Positions 51,915 to 63,459 are shown, counted from the first letter of the stretch. The stretch is 64,000 bases of DNA from Lachnospiraceae bacterium (GCA_017521985.1 JAFXAZ010000038.1:30712-94711), one strand, 5' to 3'. Notes: generated by a model not told the origin, from the sequence alone. A program made the numbers and translations.

Positions 51915-51945
51915 AGGACCTTGCACGCGCAGGGTTCTTTTTTTT
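51915..51945 (+). terminator. Terminator of yajC
   Basis: The 10-bp stem AGGACCTTGC / GCAGGGTTCT has a 4-nt loop and is followed by seven T. Confidence 0.85.
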
Positions 51946-51986
51946 ACATTAAAATACATCAATTTTAACTCTTAATATATATCAAC

Positions 51987-52015
51987 TTGAAAAATTTAGC
52001 GAATTAGAGTATTAT
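51987..52015 (+). promoter_or_regulatory. Promoter of the leuB-ilvD-ilvB cluster
   Basis: TTGAAA (51987-51992) and TATTAT (52010-52015) have a 17-nt spacer. The leader of about 40 nt has no room for a T-box or leader peptide. Confidence 0.6.
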
Positions 52016-52060
52016 AGGATAAATAGCCTTTTTTAGGCGATTAGAAAAGAGGTACTTGGT

Positions 52061-53146
52061 ATGGTTTTAAATATTACATGTATTCCGGGCGATGGCATTG
52101 GTCCTGAAATTGTCACAGAGGCCAAGAAGGTTTTATATAAGGTGGCAGAGAAGTATGGGCATGAGATGAAGTTTGAAGATATTCTCATGGGAGGTGCGTC
52201 TATAGACGTGCATGGTGTGCCACTGACAGATGAGGCAATTGCAAAGGCTAAAGCAGCAGATGCTGTGTTGATGGGTTCTATCGGCGGTGATACCACTACA
52301 TCTCCTTGGTATAAGCTTCCGCCTAAGCTGCGTCCGGAGGCTGGGCTTTTAGCACTTCGTAAGGCGCTGAATTTATTTGCGAATTTACGTCCGGCAGTAT
52401 TATATAAGGAATTGGCAGGAGCTTGTCCTTTGAAGGAAGAAATCAGCAGTAAAGGCTTTGACATTATGATTATGCGTGAGTTGACCGGCGGTCTTTATTT
52501 TGGTACACATCAGACCGTGGAAGAAAACGGCATCCGCAAGGCTACGGATATTTTGAATTATGATGAAACGGAAATTCGCCGTATTGCCATTAAGGCTTTT
52601 GAGTCTGCTATGAAGCGCGGCAAGAAGGTGACCAGCGTGGATAAGGCCAATGTACTGGATTCTTCCAGACTTTGGAGAAAGGTAGTGGAAGAGGTTAAAG
52701 TGAATTATCCGGAAGTGAAGTTGGAGCATATGCTGGTGGATAACTGTGCGATGCAGTTGGTAAGAGACCCGGCTCAGTTTGATGTAATCCTTACCGAGAA
52801 TATGTTTGGCGATATTTTGTCCGATGAAGCGAGTATGGTAACCGGATCTATCGGTATGCTTGCCAGTGCATCCTTAAATGACACTAAATTTGGCTTATAT
52901 GAGCCGAGTCATGGTTCTGCACCGGATATTGCAGGCAAAGATATTGCAAACCCGATAGCGACCATTTTAAGCGCTTCTATGATGCTTCGTTACAGCTTTG
53001 ATTTAGATAAGGAAGCAGATGCCATAGATGCGGCAGTAATGAAGGTGTTAGAGGATGGCTATAGAACCGGGGATATTATGTCAGAAGGCTGTGTAAAGGT
53101 CGGCTGTAAGGCAATGGGTGACTTGATTGCTGAGAGAATTGCTTAA
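52061..53146 (+). CDS. leuB: 3-isopropylmalate dehydrogenase
   Basis: The 361-residue enzyme oxidises and decarboxylates 3-isopropylmalate in leucine synthesis. The N-terminus [18 protein letters not shown], the substrate loop [10 protein letters not shown], and the metal/NAD region [19 protein letters not shown] are all typical. No leuA, leuC or leuD is nearby in this window. Confidence 0.96.
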   Translation: MVLNITCIPGDGIGPEIVTEAKKVLYKVAEKYGHEMKFEDILMGGASIDVHGVPLTDEAIAKAKAADAVLMGSIGGDTTTSPWYKLPPKLRPEAGLLALRKALNLFANLRPAVLYKELAGACPLKEEISSKGFDIMIMRELTGGLYFGTHQTVEENGIRKATDILNYDETEIRRIAIKAFESAMKRGKKVTSVDKANVLDSSRLWRKVVEEVKVNYPEVKLEHMLVDNCAMQLVRDPAQFDVILTENMFGDILSDEASMVTGSIGMLASASLNDTKFGLYEPSHGSAPDIAGKDIANPIATILSASMMLRYSFDLDKEADAIDAAVMKVLEDGYRTGDIMSEGCVKVGCKAMGDLIAERIA

Positions 53147-53157
53147 GGGGTGACAGG

Positions 53158-54150
53158 ATGGACGATATAACAACTACTCAAAAAGCCTTTTCCAAAATCG
53201 GATGGATATATGTCATATTTAGTGCTGCAATTACGGTGCTTCAGTTGATTGTCGTCAATGTAGTTTATTTGGTTAATCCGGAAGCACTTACCATGGAGGT
53301 ACAGATACTGCTATCTACCGGTATTTTATATATTCTTGGTATGCTGATTCTTCCTATTGGGTTTCGAAAAGCTCAAGTACCGGTTACCGTCCTTCAAAAA
53401 AAGCATATGACGATAGGTGCTTTTTTCAAAGCAATATTTATGAGTTATTCACTCTTGATTATTACCAATTTAATTGGTACACTGATAACGACCATGATTG
53501 GTATACTGAAAGGTTCACCGATTATCAATCCGGTAGAGGAAATTGCTTTAAATATGAATCTTCCTTTCTTGATTTTATTTACGGTAATAGGAGCGCCGAT
53601 ATTTGAAGAATTATTTTTCCGTAAGTTTTTGGTGGATAGAACAGCGCAATATGGAGAAAGGGTATCCGTAGTGATTTCCGGATTGATGTTTGGAATGTTT
53701 CATGGTAATTTGAGCCAGTTTCCATACGCGTTTGCATTAGGTGCATTTTTTGCCTATATCTACATTCGGACCGGTAGGATTGGTTATACCATCCTAATGC
53801 ATGCCATTATTAATTTTGTCGGCTCCATTGTGGGCAGCCTGATTTTAAAGAATATAGACCTTAGTCTATATGAACAGATTTTTAGTAGTACTTCAATAGA
53901 AGAAATAGTTGCAGCGCTTACCATGGAAAACATGACCGGATTATTTATATTATTAGTCTATGAAATGGTAATCCTGACCATTGTGGTTATTGGCATTATT
54001 TTGTGGATTTTGGAATACAGGAAGTTTTACTTTAAACCGGCAGAGCAGGATATTCCAAAGGGACGTTGTTTTGAGGCAAGTATTTGCAATAAAGGAATGC
54101 TTGTGTATAGTGGTTTCTGGTTAATTATGATTATTATTGCATCTATATAG
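53158..54150 (+). CDS. CPBP-family intramembrane metalloprotease (Abi/CAAX type)
   Basis: The 330-residue membrane protein has about eight helices. The CPBP motifs are [12 protein letters not shown] (EExxxR), GMFHGN (FxxxH) and HAIINFVGS (HxxxN). Such proteases process or protect peptides; no substrate is indicated. It sits between leuB and ilvD with short gaps, an unusual guest in a branched-chain amino acid cluster. Confidence 0.9.
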   Translation: MDDITTTQKAFSKIGWIYVIFSAAITVLQLIVVNVVYLVNPEALTMEVQILLSTGILYILGMLILPIGFRKAQVPVTVLQKKHMTIGAFFKAIFMSYSLLIITNLIGTLITTMIGILKGSPIINPVEEIALNMNLPFLILFTVIGAPIFEELFFRKFLVDRTAQYGERVSVVISGLMFGMFHGNLSQFPYAFALGAFFAYIYIRTGRIGYTILMHAIINFVGSIVGSLILKNIDLSLYEQIFSSTSIEEIVAALTMENMTGLFILLVYEMVILTIVVIGIILWILEYRKFYFKPAEQDIPKGRCFEASICNKGMLVYSGFWLIMIIIASI

Positions 54151-54172
54151 CAAAAGATGGAGGAGTTACGTT

Positions 54173-55837
54173 ATGAGAAGTGACAGTATTAAAACAGGTG
54201 CGCAGCAGGCACCGCACAGAAGTTTATTAAATGCATTAGGTTATACAGAGGAGGAGAGAAGACGTCCCATGATTGGTATCGTCAGCTCCTACAATGAAAT
54301 TGTACCGGGACATATGAATCTGGATAAGATTGTGGACGCGGTAAAGATGGGCGTTGCTATGGCCGGTGGTACACCGGTGGTGTTCCCTGCAATCGCTGTT
54401 TGTGATGGTATTGCTATGGGACATGTTGGTATGAAGTATTCTCTCGTTACCAGAGATTTAATTGCAGATTCTACCGAATGTATGGCAATGGCACATGGTT
54501 TTGATGGTTTGGTTTGTGTACCAAACTGTGACAAGAATGTACCGGGCTTACTGATGGCTACTGCCAGATTAAATATTCCTACAATTTTTGTATCCGGCGG
54601 TCCGATGCTTGCAGGCCGTGTGAAGGGCGAAAAGAGAAGTCTTTCCTCTATGTTTGAGGCAGTAGGTGCTCATGCAGCAGGCAAAATAACTTACGAGGAT
54701 TTATGTGAATTTGAAGAAAAGGTTTGTCCTACCTGCGGTTCCTGTTCCGGTATGTACACCGCAAATTCCATGAACTGTCTGACAGAAGCTCTTGGTATGG
54801 GCTTAAAGGGTAATGGTACCATTCCTGCAGTTTATTCTGAGCGTATTCGTCTGGCAAAGCATGCGGGTATGCAGATTATGGAATTGGTGGAAAAGGACAT
54901 TAAGCCTCGCGATATCATGACCGAAAAGGCATTTATGAATGCACTTACTGTAGATATGGCACTTGGCTGTTCTACAAACTCCATGCTTCATTTACCTGCT
55001 ATTGCACACGAAGCAGGCGTGGAATTAAATTTAGATATTGCAAATGAACTTTCCGCAAAGACACCAAACCTTTGCCATTTAGCACCTGCCGGTCCTACTT
55101 ACATGGAAGATTTAAATGAAGCAGGCGGCGTATATGCGGTAATGAAGGAACTTACCAAGCTCGGTTTATTACATACAGATTTAATTACCTGCACAGGCAA
55201 GACCATCGCAGAGAACATCGAGCATGCTTACAATTTAAATCCGGAAGTTATCAGACCTGTTGAAAATCCATATTCCGCAACCGGCGGCATTGCAGTATTA
55301 AAGGGTAATATTGCTCCGGACGGCGGCGTAGTTAAGCGTAGTGCAGTAGTTCCGGAAATGATGGTCCATACCGGCCCTGCCCGAGTATTTGACTGTGAAG
55401 AAGATGCCATTGATGCTATCAAAGGCGGTAAAATCGTAGCCGGTGATGTAGTGGTTATTCGTTATGAGGGTCCTAAGGGTGGCCCGGGTATGAGAGAAAT
55501 GTTAAACCCAACTTCCGCTATTGCAGGTATGGGACTTGGAAGCAGTGTAGCACTGATTACCGACGGTCGTTTCTCCGGTGCTTCCCGCGGTGCTTCTATC
55601 GGTCATGTTTCTCCGGAAGCAGCCGTTGGCGGTCCGATTGCCCTAATTGAGGAAGGCGACATGATTTGCGTGGATATTCCGGCCAATACATTGAATGTAC
55701 TTATTTCTGACGAGGAAATGGAAGCTCGTCGCAAGAACTTCGTACCAAAACCGGAAAAAGAAGTTACAGGATATTTAAAGAGATATCGTTCTTTGGTTAC
55801 CAGTGGTAATAAGGGTGCGATTTTAGAAGTAAAATAA
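54173..55837 (+). CDS. ilvD: Dihydroxy-acid dehydratase
   Basis: The 554-residue Fe-S enzyme dehydrates dihydroxy acids to the keto acids of valine and isoleucine. Cluster cysteines lie in [11 protein letters not shown] and [18 protein letters not shown]. The C-terminal [20 protein letters not shown] stretch is conserved. The ATG is preceded by GGAGGAG; the open frame 12 codons upstream overlaps the protease gene. Confidence 0.97.
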   Translation: MRSDSIKTGAQQAPHRSLLNALGYTEEERRRPMIGIVSSYNEIVPGHMNLDKIVDAVKMGVAMAGGTPVVFPAIAVCDGIAMGHVGMKYSLVTRDLIADSTECMAMAHGFDGLVCVPNCDKNVPGLLMATARLNIPTIFVSGGPMLAGRVKGEKRSLSSMFEAVGAHAAGKITYEDLCEFEEKVCPTCGSCSGMYTANSMNCLTEALGMGLKGNGTIPAVYSERIRLAKHAGMQIMELVEKDIKPRDIMTEKAFMNALTVDMALGCSTNSMLHLPAIAHEAGVELNLDIANELSAKTPNLCHLAPAGPTYMEDLNEAGGVYAVMKELTKLGLLHTDLITCTGKTIAENIEHAYNLNPEVIRPVENPYSATGGIAVLKGNIAPDGGVVKRSAVVPEMMVHTGPARVFDCEEDAIDAIKGGKIVAGDVVVIRYEGPKGGPGMREMLNPTSAIAGMGLGSSVALITDGRFSGASRGASIGHVSPEAAVGGPIALIEEGDMICVDIPANTLNVLISDEEMEARRKNFVPKPEKEVTGYLKRYRSLVTSGNKGAILEVK

Positions 55838-55858
55838 GAGAAGCAAGAGGTTTTTTAT

Positions 55859-57541
55859 ATGCAGTTAAATGGTTCACAGATTATTGTAGAATGTTTAAAG
55901 GAGCATGGGGTAGATACTATTTTCGGTTATCCGGGCGGATGTATTTTAAATGTATACGACGAGCTCTATAAGCATCCGGAAATAAAACATATTTTGACAA
56001 GCCATGAGCAGGGCGCTAGCCATGCAGCAGATGGTTATGCAAGAGCAACCGGTAAGGTTGGTGTATGTATGGCGACTTCCGGTCCCGGTGCTACCAATTT
56101 AGTTACCGGTATCGCTACCGCATACATGGATTCTATTCCGATGGTTGCCATCACATGTAACGTAGGTGTAAATTTACTTGGTAAGGACTCTTTCCAGGAA
56201 GTAGATATTGCAGGTATTACCGTGCCGATTACCAAGCATAGTTATATTGTTAAGGATATCCATAGCCTGGCTGATACACTTCGCAAAGCATTCTATATTG
56301 CTAAAAACGGAAGACCGGGTCCTGTCCTTGTAGATATTACCAAGGACGTTACCGCAGCTATGTGCGAATATGAATACAAAGAGCCTTTGAAGGTGACTCG
56401 TAAAGCAGCTTATACCAAGGAGCAGATTGAAAATGTGTTAGAGATTATGAAAGCATCCAAGAAGCCTTTTGTTTTAGTGGGTGGTGGTGCGATTTTATCC
56501 GAAGCAAGCGAAGAAGTACGTGAATTTATTCGTTTACTGGATGCTCCTGTATGTGATACTTTGATGGGCAAAGGTGCCGTAGACGGACATATGGAAGACT
56601 ACACCGGTATGATTGGTATGCATGGTACCAAGGCCTCTAATTTAGGTGTAAGTGCCTGCGATTGTTTAGTGGTATTAGGAGCACGTTTCTCCGATAGAAT
56701 TGTAGGTAATCCAAAGAATTTTGCAAAAAATGCAAAAGTAATTCATATCGATGTGGATGCAGCAGAAATAAATAAAAACATGAAAGCATATGCTTCAATA
56801 GTAGGTGATTTAAAGCTTGTGTTAACCGATTTAATTGCAGGCTTGGAACCACAGGAACACGCAGAGTGGAAAGCATACGTAAAAGAATTAAAGGAAACCT
56901 ATCCTTTAAAATACGATAATAGTGTTTTAAGCTGTCCATATGTAATGGAAGTGATTGACAAGGTTACGGAAGGAAATGCGGTAATTACAACCGATGTGGG
57001 CCAGCACCAGATGTGGGCTGCACAGTATTATACATATTCTAAGCCACGCACCTTCCTTTCCAGCGGCGGTCTGGGTACTATGGGCTATGGTCTTGGTGCA
57101 TGTATCGGTGCCAAGATGGGTCAGCCGGATAAACTCTGCATCAATATCGCAGGAGATGGATGCTTCCGTATGAACATGAATGAGCTTGCAACTGCCAGCA
57201 GATATGGTATCCCGGTAATTCAGGTTGTTATCAACAATCATGTTTTGGGAATGGTTAGACAGTGGCAGACCTTATTCTACGGACAGCGTTACAGCCAGAC
57301 TGTATTGGATGATAAGGTAGATTTTGTAAAGGTTGCAGAGGGCTTAGGCTGCGAAGCAATTCGAGTTACTACCTGCGAAGAGGTTGAGCCTGCAATCCGC
57401 AAGGCAATTTCTTTAAATGCACCTGTATTAATTGAATGCGTCATTCCAAAAGATGATAAAGTATTTCCAATGGTTCCTGCCGGTGCAGCAATCAGTGAAG
57501 TATTTGATGGTGACGATTTAGCAAGGAAAAATGCAAAATAA
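55859..57541 (+). CDS. ilvB: Acetolactate synthase, large subunit
   Basis: The 560-residue thiamine-diphosphate enzyme condenses pyruvate to acetolactate. The catalytic Glu is in ILTSHEQGASHAADGYAR (PYR domain). The PP domain motif is GDGCFRMNMNELATA followed by VINNH. The regulatory subunit ilvN is not downstream; a transpeptidase gene follows instead. Confidence 0.96.
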   Translation: MQLNGSQIIVECLKEHGVDTIFGYPGGCILNVYDELYKHPEIKHILTSHEQGASHAADGYARATGKVGVCMATSGPGATNLVTGIATAYMDSIPMVAITCNVGVNLLGKDSFQEVDIAGITVPITKHSYIVKDIHSLADTLRKAFYIAKNGRPGPVLVDITKDVTAAMCEYEYKEPLKVTRKAAYTKEQIENVLEIMKASKKPFVLVGGGAILSEASEEVREFIRLLDAPVCDTLMGKGAVDGHMEDYTGMIGMHGTKASNLGVSACDCLVVLGARFSDRIVGNPKNFAKNAKVIHIDVDAAEINKNMKAYASIVGDLKLVLTDLIAGLEPQEHAEWKAYVKELKETYPLKYDNSVLSCPYVMEVIDKVTEGNAVITTDVGQHQMWAAQYYTYSKPRTFLSSGGLGTMGYGLGACIGAKMGQPDKLCINIAGDGCFRMNMNELATASRYGIPVIQVVINNHVLGMVRQWQTLFYGQRYSQTVLDDKVDFVKVAEGLGCEAIRVTTCEEVEPAIRKAISLNAPVLIECVIPKDDKVFPMVPAGAAISEVFDGDDLARKNAK

Positions 57542-57558
57542 TTTTTAAGGTTGTTATC

Positions 57559-58965
57559 ATGAACAAAAAATTTCCGAAATGGATATTATTTTTGGCGATA
57601 CCCTGTGTCCTTGCGGCGACAGGGTATTTCGCTTTAATGCAATATTATAAAGTGAATATTCCCTATGGTACTTGGGTAAACGACATGTATTGCACCGGGT
57701 TTACGTATGATGAAGTGGCAGAGCAGTTGCTTATGTCAGATAACACAGTGGTAAAAATTTTAGTTACGGATTGTGATGGCAAGGTACATGTAATACATCC
57801 GGAAAAGGACTTGTATACGGTGTCTTATGAGGAAGCGTTGAAAGAAGCAATTTCCGCCTTTGGTGCCGTAGGATTGTTTACCGAAAAGAGTGTATACGTA
57901 GAGCCTGTAATTACCATAGATAAGGTAAAATGGGAGCAGTACGCTGAGAGCCTGGATTTGTTTAAGGCGCAAGATGCGGTTGCTGCATCACGCATGACGA
58001 TTGTGGAAACGGACACCGGCTTTGCATTGCAGGATGCACTGGAGTATACCCTGGAGAAGGAAAAGGCACTGCAGGTTGTTTTAGAAGCCATGGAGCAAGG
58101 TGTAGAGAAGCTTTCGTTAGTGGGGACGGGATGCTATTATACTCCGGATTATGACGAAGCAGATAAGGCTGTCATTGCGGAATTTGAGGCGCTGCAGGCT
58201 TTTTGTAGTAAGCTAAATATGCCTCTGACTATACAAGGAGAAACGGCTTATACAGTGGATTCCTCTGTCCTGAAAGGATGGATTTTAAAAGACAAGGATG
58301 GAAGCTATGCATATGGTAAAGGCGGAGTGCTTCTTTTGGATGAAGCGAAGGTGAAAGCGTATGCCCGGAGTATTTCGGAAGAAGTGACTACGTACTGGGG
58401 TAAACCATGGCAGTTTGTAACGCATGGAGGAGAGACCATCGAAGTAGAAGCCGGTAATTATGGCAGAAAATTAAAAACAAATAATCTTTCTACTACGCTC
58501 ATAAATGCGTTTAATACAGGAAATTCTACAGCATATGAATTGGAGTTTTCTTTTTATCCGGAAGGTGCAAAAGAGGTGGAATACGGTGCAGGATATGGCA
58601 ATTCCTATGTAGAAGTGGATATCAAAGGTCAGCACGTTTATGTATATATGGATGGTGAAATGGTGCTTGATAGTCCATGTGTAACCGGAGATGTACGTAG
58701 AAATCGTTTGACACCAACCGGTGTTTTTTACATAGAATATAAACAGAGAAATCGTACTCTTCGTGGAGAAGATTATGCCACACCGGTAAACTATTGGATG
58801 CATTTTTATAATCATTGCGGTTTCCACGATGCTAATTGGCGCAGAAAGTTTGGGGAAGACATTTATTTAAACGATGGTTCACATGGGTGTGTAAATATGC
58901 CGCCTGCAAAAGCCAAGGAAATGTATGGAATCGTTTATAGTGGAATGCCTGTTGTTGTGTATTAA
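57559..58965 (+). CDS. L,D-transpeptidase (YkuD) with N-terminal PG-binding-4-like domain
   Basis: The 468-residue membrane-anchored protein has an N-terminal helix (about residues 8-28), an extracellular PG_binding_4-like region, and a C-terminal YkuD domain. The active-site motif is FHDAN...GSHGCVNMPP, with catalytic His and Cys. It makes 3-3 cross-links in peptidoglycan or attaches surface proteins. It is 17 nt after ilvB and may share its transcript. Confidence 0.93.
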   Translation: MNKKFPKWILFLAIPCVLAATGYFALMQYYKVNIPYGTWVNDMYCTGFTYDEVAEQLLMSDNTVVKILVTDCDGKVHVIHPEKDLYTVSYEEALKEAISAFGAVGLFTEKSVYVEPVITIDKVKWEQYAESLDLFKAQDAVAASRMTIVETDTGFALQDALEYTLEKEKALQVVLEAMEQGVEKLSLVGTGCYYTPDYDEADKAVIAEFEALQAFCSKLNMPLTIQGETAYTVDSSVLKGWILKDKDGSYAYGKGGVLLLDEAKVKAYARSISEEVTTYWGKPWQFVTHGGETIEVEAGNYGRKLKTNNLSTTLINAFNTGNSTAYELEFSFYPEGAKEVEYGAGYGNSYVEVDIKGQHVYVYMDGEMVLDSPCVTGDVRRNRLTPTGVFYIEYKQRNRTLRGEDYATPVNYWMHFYNHCGFHDANWRRKFGEDIYLNDGSHGCVNMPPAKAKEMYGIVYSGMPVVVY

Positions 58966-58998
58966 CACTTTAATTTGATAATTTATAGAAGTATTTTG

Positions 58999-59027
58999 TT
59001 GACTTATGTGAAAAAAGGGCGTATATT
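58999..59027 (+). promoter_or_regulatory. serC promoter
   Basis: TTGACT (58999-59004) and TATATT (59022-59027) have a 17-nt spacer. Confidence 0.7.
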
Positions 59028-59070
59028 AAATTTAATTACCAAGTGTAATTGAAAGAGGAGGTATTGAAAA

Positions 59071-60156
59071 ATGGCTAGAGTTTACAATTTTTCAGCAGGT
59101 CCTGCTGTTTTACCTGAGGAAGTATTAAAAGAAGCAGCAGCAGAAATGTTAGATTACAAGGGAAGCGGCATGTCCGTAATGGAAATGAGCCATCGTTCGA
59201 AAGTATATGACAATATCATTAAAGAAGCAGAGGCTGATTTACGCGATTTAATGAATATTCCTGACAACTACAAGGTTCTTTTCTTACAGGGTGGTGCAAG
59301 CCAGCAGTTTGCCATGATTCCTATGAACCTTATGAAGAATGGTGTGGCAGATTACATCGTTACCGGTCAGTGGGCAAAGAAAGCATATCAGGAAGCAGCT
59401 ATGTATGGCAAGGCTAATAAGATTGCATCCAGTGAAGATAAAACATTCTCTTACATACCGGATTGCTCTGATTTACCGATTTCTGAAGATGCAGACTATG
59501 TATATATTTGTGAAAATAATACCATTTATGGTACAAAATTCAAAACCTTACCAAACACCAAGGGCAAAGTTTTAGTTTCTGACGTATCAAGCTGTTTCTT
59601 GTCTGAACCTGTGGATGTTACCAAGTATGGCGTAATTTACGGTGGCGTTCAGAAGAACATCGGTCCTGCAGGTGTAGTTATTGTTATTATTCGTGAAGAT
59701 TTGATTACCGAAGATGTTCTTGCCGGCACACCGACTATGCTTCGTTACAAGACACATGCAGATAATGATTCCTTATACAATACACCACCTTGCTATGGTA
59801 TTTACATTTGCGGCAAGGTATTTAAGTGGATTAAGTCTATGGGCGGTTTGGAAGCTATGAAAGAGCTGAACGAGAAAAAGGCAGCTATTTTATATGACTT
59901 CTTAGATAATTCCAAGTTATTTAAGGGCACTGTTCGTAAAGAAGACCGTTCTTTGATGAACGTTCCATTTGTAACCGGTGATGCAGATTTAGATGCAAAG
60001 TTTGTAAAAGAAGCAAAAGCGGCAGGCTTTGAAAACTTAAAGGGTCACCGCAGCGTTGGCGGTATGAGAGCAAGTATTTACAATGCTATGCCAATCGAAG
60101 GCGTAGAAGCATTGGTTGCTTTCATGAAGAAATTTGAAGAAGAAAATACAAAGTAG
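59071..60156 (+). CDS. serC: Phosphoserine aminotransferase
   Basis: The 361-residue PLP enzyme makes phosphoserine in serine synthesis. It begins RVYNFSAGPAVLPEEVL. The PLP Lys is in YGGVQKNIGPAG, and the C-terminal substrate motif is GHRSVGGMRASIYNAM. It forms an operon with serA, 9 nt downstream. Confidence 0.97.
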   Translation: MARVYNFSAGPAVLPEEVLKEAAAEMLDYKGSGMSVMEMSHRSKVYDNIIKEAEADLRDLMNIPDNYKVLFLQGGASQQFAMIPMNLMKNGVADYIVTGQWAKKAYQEAAMYGKANKIASSEDKTFSYIPDCSDLPISEDADYVYICENNTIYGTKFKTLPNTKGKVLVSDVSSCFLSEPVDVTKYGVIYGGVQKNIGPAGVVIVIIREDLITEDVLAGTPTMLRYKTHADNDSLYNTPPCYGIYICGKVFKWIKSMGGLEAMKELNEKKAAILYDFLDNSKLFKGTVRKEDRSLMNVPFVTGDADLDAKFVKEAKAAGFENLKGHRSVGGMRASIYNAMPIEGVEALVAFMKKFEEENTK

Positions 60157-60165
60157 GTGATTGAT

Positions 60166-61329
60166 ATGTTTAAACTTCATTGCTTAAATCCAATTTCTAA
60201 CGTTGGTTTAAATAATTTGACAGCAGATTACACCATTACAAGTGATGTAAATGAGGCACAGGGTATTTTAGTCAGAAGTGCAGCGATGCATGATATGGAC
60301 TTACCGGAAAGCTTACTTGCTGTTGCAAGAGCAGGAGCCGGTGTAAATAATATCCCTTTGGATAAATGTGCAGAAAAAGGTATCGTAGTATTTAATACTC
60401 CGGGTGCCAATGCAAACGGTGTAAAGGAACTTGTACTCGCAGGCTTATTACTTGCAAGCCGTGATATCGTAGGCGGTATCAACTGGGTTTCAGCTAATAA
60501 AGACGATGAAAATATCGCAAAAACCGCAGAAAAAGAAAAGAAAAATTTTGCAGGTGTTGAAATTATGGGCAAGACCTTAGGTGTTATCGGTCTTGGAGCT
60601 ATTGGTATTAAAGTTGCTAATGCAGCCGAAAAGCTTGGTATGAAGGTTATGGGGTACGACCCTTACATTTCTGTAGATGCTGCTTGGAACTTAAGCCGTA
60701 ATGTAAAACATGTGACGAATTTAGATGATATTTATTCTCAGTGTGATTTCATTACCATTCATGTTCCGGCTCTGCCAAGTACAAAGGGTATGATTAACGC
60801 AGACGCTATCGCTAAAATGAAGCCAAACACCGTTATCTTAAACTTTGCAAGAGATATTCTTTGTGATGAAGATGCAGTACTGGCAGCATTAGATGCCGGT
60901 AAAATTGCCAAGTACGTTACTGACTTTGCAAATCCAAAAACAGCAGGCCATGCAGGCTGTATCGTAATTCCTCATCTTGGTGCATCTACCGAGGAATCCG
61001 AAGACAACTGTGCGGTAATGGCAGTAAATGAAATGATGGATTACCTGGAAAACGGCAACATTATCAATTCTGTAAACTACCCTGCATGTAACGTGGGCGT
61101 TTGCAAGACCGCAGGTCGTGTGGCAGTATTCCACAAAAATATTGCAAACATGATTGCACAGTTAACCGGATGCTTTGGTGAAGCAGGAATCAACATTGAG
61201 GAAATTACAAATAAATCTCGTGGCGATGTTGCTTATACTGTAATGGATATCGAACAGAGCGTAGGCGAGGATGTTGTAAAGAAGATTGAAAGCATTGACG
61301 GCGTGTTTAGGGCTAGAATTGTGAAATAA
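60166..61329 (+). CDS. serA: D-3-phosphoglycerate dehydrogenase with ACT domain
   Basis: The 387-residue enzyme starts serine synthesis. The NAD site is GLGAIGIKVANAAEKLG. The catalytic residues lie in NFARDILCDEDAV and IPHLGASTEESEDN. The C-terminal about 70 residues (TGCFGEAGINIEEITNKSRG) form an ACT domain for feedback control. The ATG follows AGGTGATTG; GTG three codons upstream is less likely. Confidence 0.96.
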   Translation: MFKLHCLNPISNVGLNNLTADYTITSDVNEAQGILVRSAAMHDMDLPESLLAVARAGAGVNNIPLDKCAEKGIVVFNTPGANANGVKELVLAGLLLASRDIVGGINWVSANKDDENIAKTAEKEKKNFAGVEIMGKTLGVIGLGAIGIKVANAAEKLGMKVMGYDPYISVDAAWNLSRNVKHVTNLDDIYSQCDFITIHVPALPSTKGMINADAIAKMKPNTVILNFARDILCDEDAVLAALDAGKIAKYVTDFANPKTAGHAGCIVIPHLGASTEESEDNCAVMAVNEMMDYLENGNIINSVNYPACNVGVCKTAGRVAVFHKNIANMIAQLTGCFGEAGINIEEITNKSRGDVAYTVMDIEQSVGEDVVKKIESIDGVFRARIVK

Positions 61330-61341
61330 GTTAAATAGATT

Positions 61342-61380
61342 AAGGAATCTGTGTAAAAGTGCATAGGTTCCTTTTTATTT
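61342..61380 (+). terminator. Terminator of serC-serA
   Basis: The stem AAGGAATCTGTG / TGCATAGGTTCCTT includes G-U pairs and ends in TTTTTATTT. Confidence 0.75.
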
Positions 61381-61395
61381 CCCGTCCTGTCATAA

Positions 61396-61420
61396 AATAA
61401 AAAAAGGCAGAAAATCTGCC
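61396..61420 (-). terminator. Minus-strand terminator without an obvious gene
   Basis: On the minus strand GGCAG-ATTTT-CTGCC is followed by a run of seven T. No minus-strand gene lies upstream of it in this window. Confidence 0.5.
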
Positions 61421-61581
61421 CGTACTTTAATATTTAGCTTAACATATTATAAAATAAAAGTCTAGTAATTTTAAAAAATACGATATACAATATTCTCATG
61501 ATTTTTCATAAAATAACCAGGTAACCACACTGTACCGGGCAGGGATGAGACCGTAGACAGCACCACACCAAGAAGGAGATA

Positions 61582-63330
61582 ATGAATATGCAGAGGTCAC
61601 AAAACACACATCTTACAGGTACTTCCAGACAAGCAGAGGAACATCATTTAGAAGGAACACTTAAGGTCGTTCATGAAAATATAAATAACTACGGACGAGA
61701 CGTTGCACGTATGCGAGATGAAATCGATGATATGCTGGAGCATTTTCATGATGATAATCCTGAGCTGATTAATACACTGGAAAATACCATTACGATGTAT
61801 GAAAATTTAAATCGTGCACTGGAACGGAATGAAAAGGCCCGAAAAAAACCTTATTTTGGCAGAATTATTTTTAGGGACGAAACCTTTCACAAAGACGAAT
61901 CCTTATATATCGGTCGAGGAGGTATTGCAAAGGATGCGACCACGTTGGAGGTAGTTGACTGGCGTGCGCCGGTGGCAAATGCATACTATGAAAATGGTCT
62001 TGGTAAATGCACTTATAAAGCACCGGATGGCAAGGAGATTGCTATTGACTTGCAATTAAAGCGTACCTATGAAATTGAAGATGGCAAGCTTTTAAATTTT
62101 TTTGATACAGAAGTAATTTCTAACGATGAACTTTTAACTAAATATCTTTCTAGAAATAAAGAAGCCGTGCTTGGGGAAATCGTAGCGACTATTCAGCAGG
62201 AGCAAAATGAAATCATTCGTAAGAGCCCATATCACAATGTGATTGTGCAGGGCGTTGCCGGTTCTGGTAAAACTACAGTTGCCATGCATCGTATTTCTTA
62301 TATTTTGTACAATTATGCAGCACGATTTAAGCCGGAAGATTTTTATATAGTAGGCAGTAATCGTATTTTATTGAACTATATTACCGGAATTTTGCCTGAT
62401 TTGGATGTGCACGGTGTGAGACAGATGACTATGGAGCAGTTATTTATACGCTTGTTGTATGAGGATTGGGATGAAAAAAAATACCGTATCAAGCCTTTGG
62501 ACCAGAACGGACAAAGTGCTGCAGTAAAAGGAAGTCTTACATGGTTTTATGACTTGGAAAATTACTGCAACCGACTGGAATGGGATACCATTTGCAGAGA
62601 TGATATATATTTAAAGGAACCAACTAAGGGTGAAAAAGATGTTTTGTTGGTAGAAAGAAGCAGTGTTGAGCAGTATATCCTGCAAAATCCTACGATTTCT
62701 CTGCAATCAAAAATTAATACCTTAAATGAACGCTTAGTGACAAAAATTCAGGATGAATTCCTGGGTAAAATTCGATATTCAGAAAATGATAAAAAGGCAA
62801 TTTTGAAAGCTCATCGTGGAACTTATGGTGCACCAAGCTGGAAAAAGTCTATCTTTTCTATGTATGAAGCATTTCTTGCAGAGCAGTATGTAAAAGGATT
62901 TGAAATAGAATTTACAGAAAATGAATTTGATGTTTATGATTTGGCAGCACTTGCATATCTGTACAAGCGAATCAAAGAGACTGAAGTAATCAGTGAGGCA
63001 CATCATGTGGTAATTGATGAAGCGCAGGATTACGGAATGATGGCCTACAGCGTATTAAAATTCTGCATTAAAGACTGTACTTATACCATTATGGGGGATG
63101 TATCTCAAAATATTCATTTTGGTTCCGGATTAAATGACTGGGAAGAATTAAAAAAGTTATTTTTATCCACGGATAGGGCTAGTTTTAACGTCTTAAAAAA
63201 GAGTTATCGAAACACGGTGGAAATTTCAAAATTTTCCACAGAGATTTTGCATCACGGACAATTCTCGGTTTATCCGGTAGAGCCAATTATCCGTCATGGA
63301 GAACTGGTACGAATGGCGATACAGAACTTT
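61582..63330 (+). pseudogene. HelD-like UvrD/Rep-family helicase gene broken by an insertion
   Basis: The frame stays open to 63393 but is helicase-like only to about 63315. It has the HelD N-terminal coiled coil, Walker A GVAGSGKTTVAMHR, motif II VIDEAQDYG, and GDVSQNIH. It loses the C-terminal helicase motifs V and VI after GELVRM. Full-length HelD-type proteins are clearly longer (about 700 residues or more). In Gram-positives HelD releases stalled RNA polymerase. The start may be the second ATG (61588), better spaced from AAGGAGA. The last 26 residues are junction-encoded. Confidence 0.85.
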
Positions 63331-63415
63331 TTGAAAAACCCAGTAATATCAATGGTTTTGAGACTTTCGGACAACAAATTTTCTTGCTTTTAACTTCATA
63401 AAACCCTATATATTC

Positions 63416-63447
63416 AAGGCGATTGTTGAAAAACGGTCGCCTTTTTT
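63416..63447 (+). terminator. Terminator near the element's left end
   Basis: The stem AAGGCGA / TCGCCTT has a 14-nt loop and is followed by TTTT. Confidence 0.75.
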
Positions 63448-63459
63448 CATACCCAAAAG

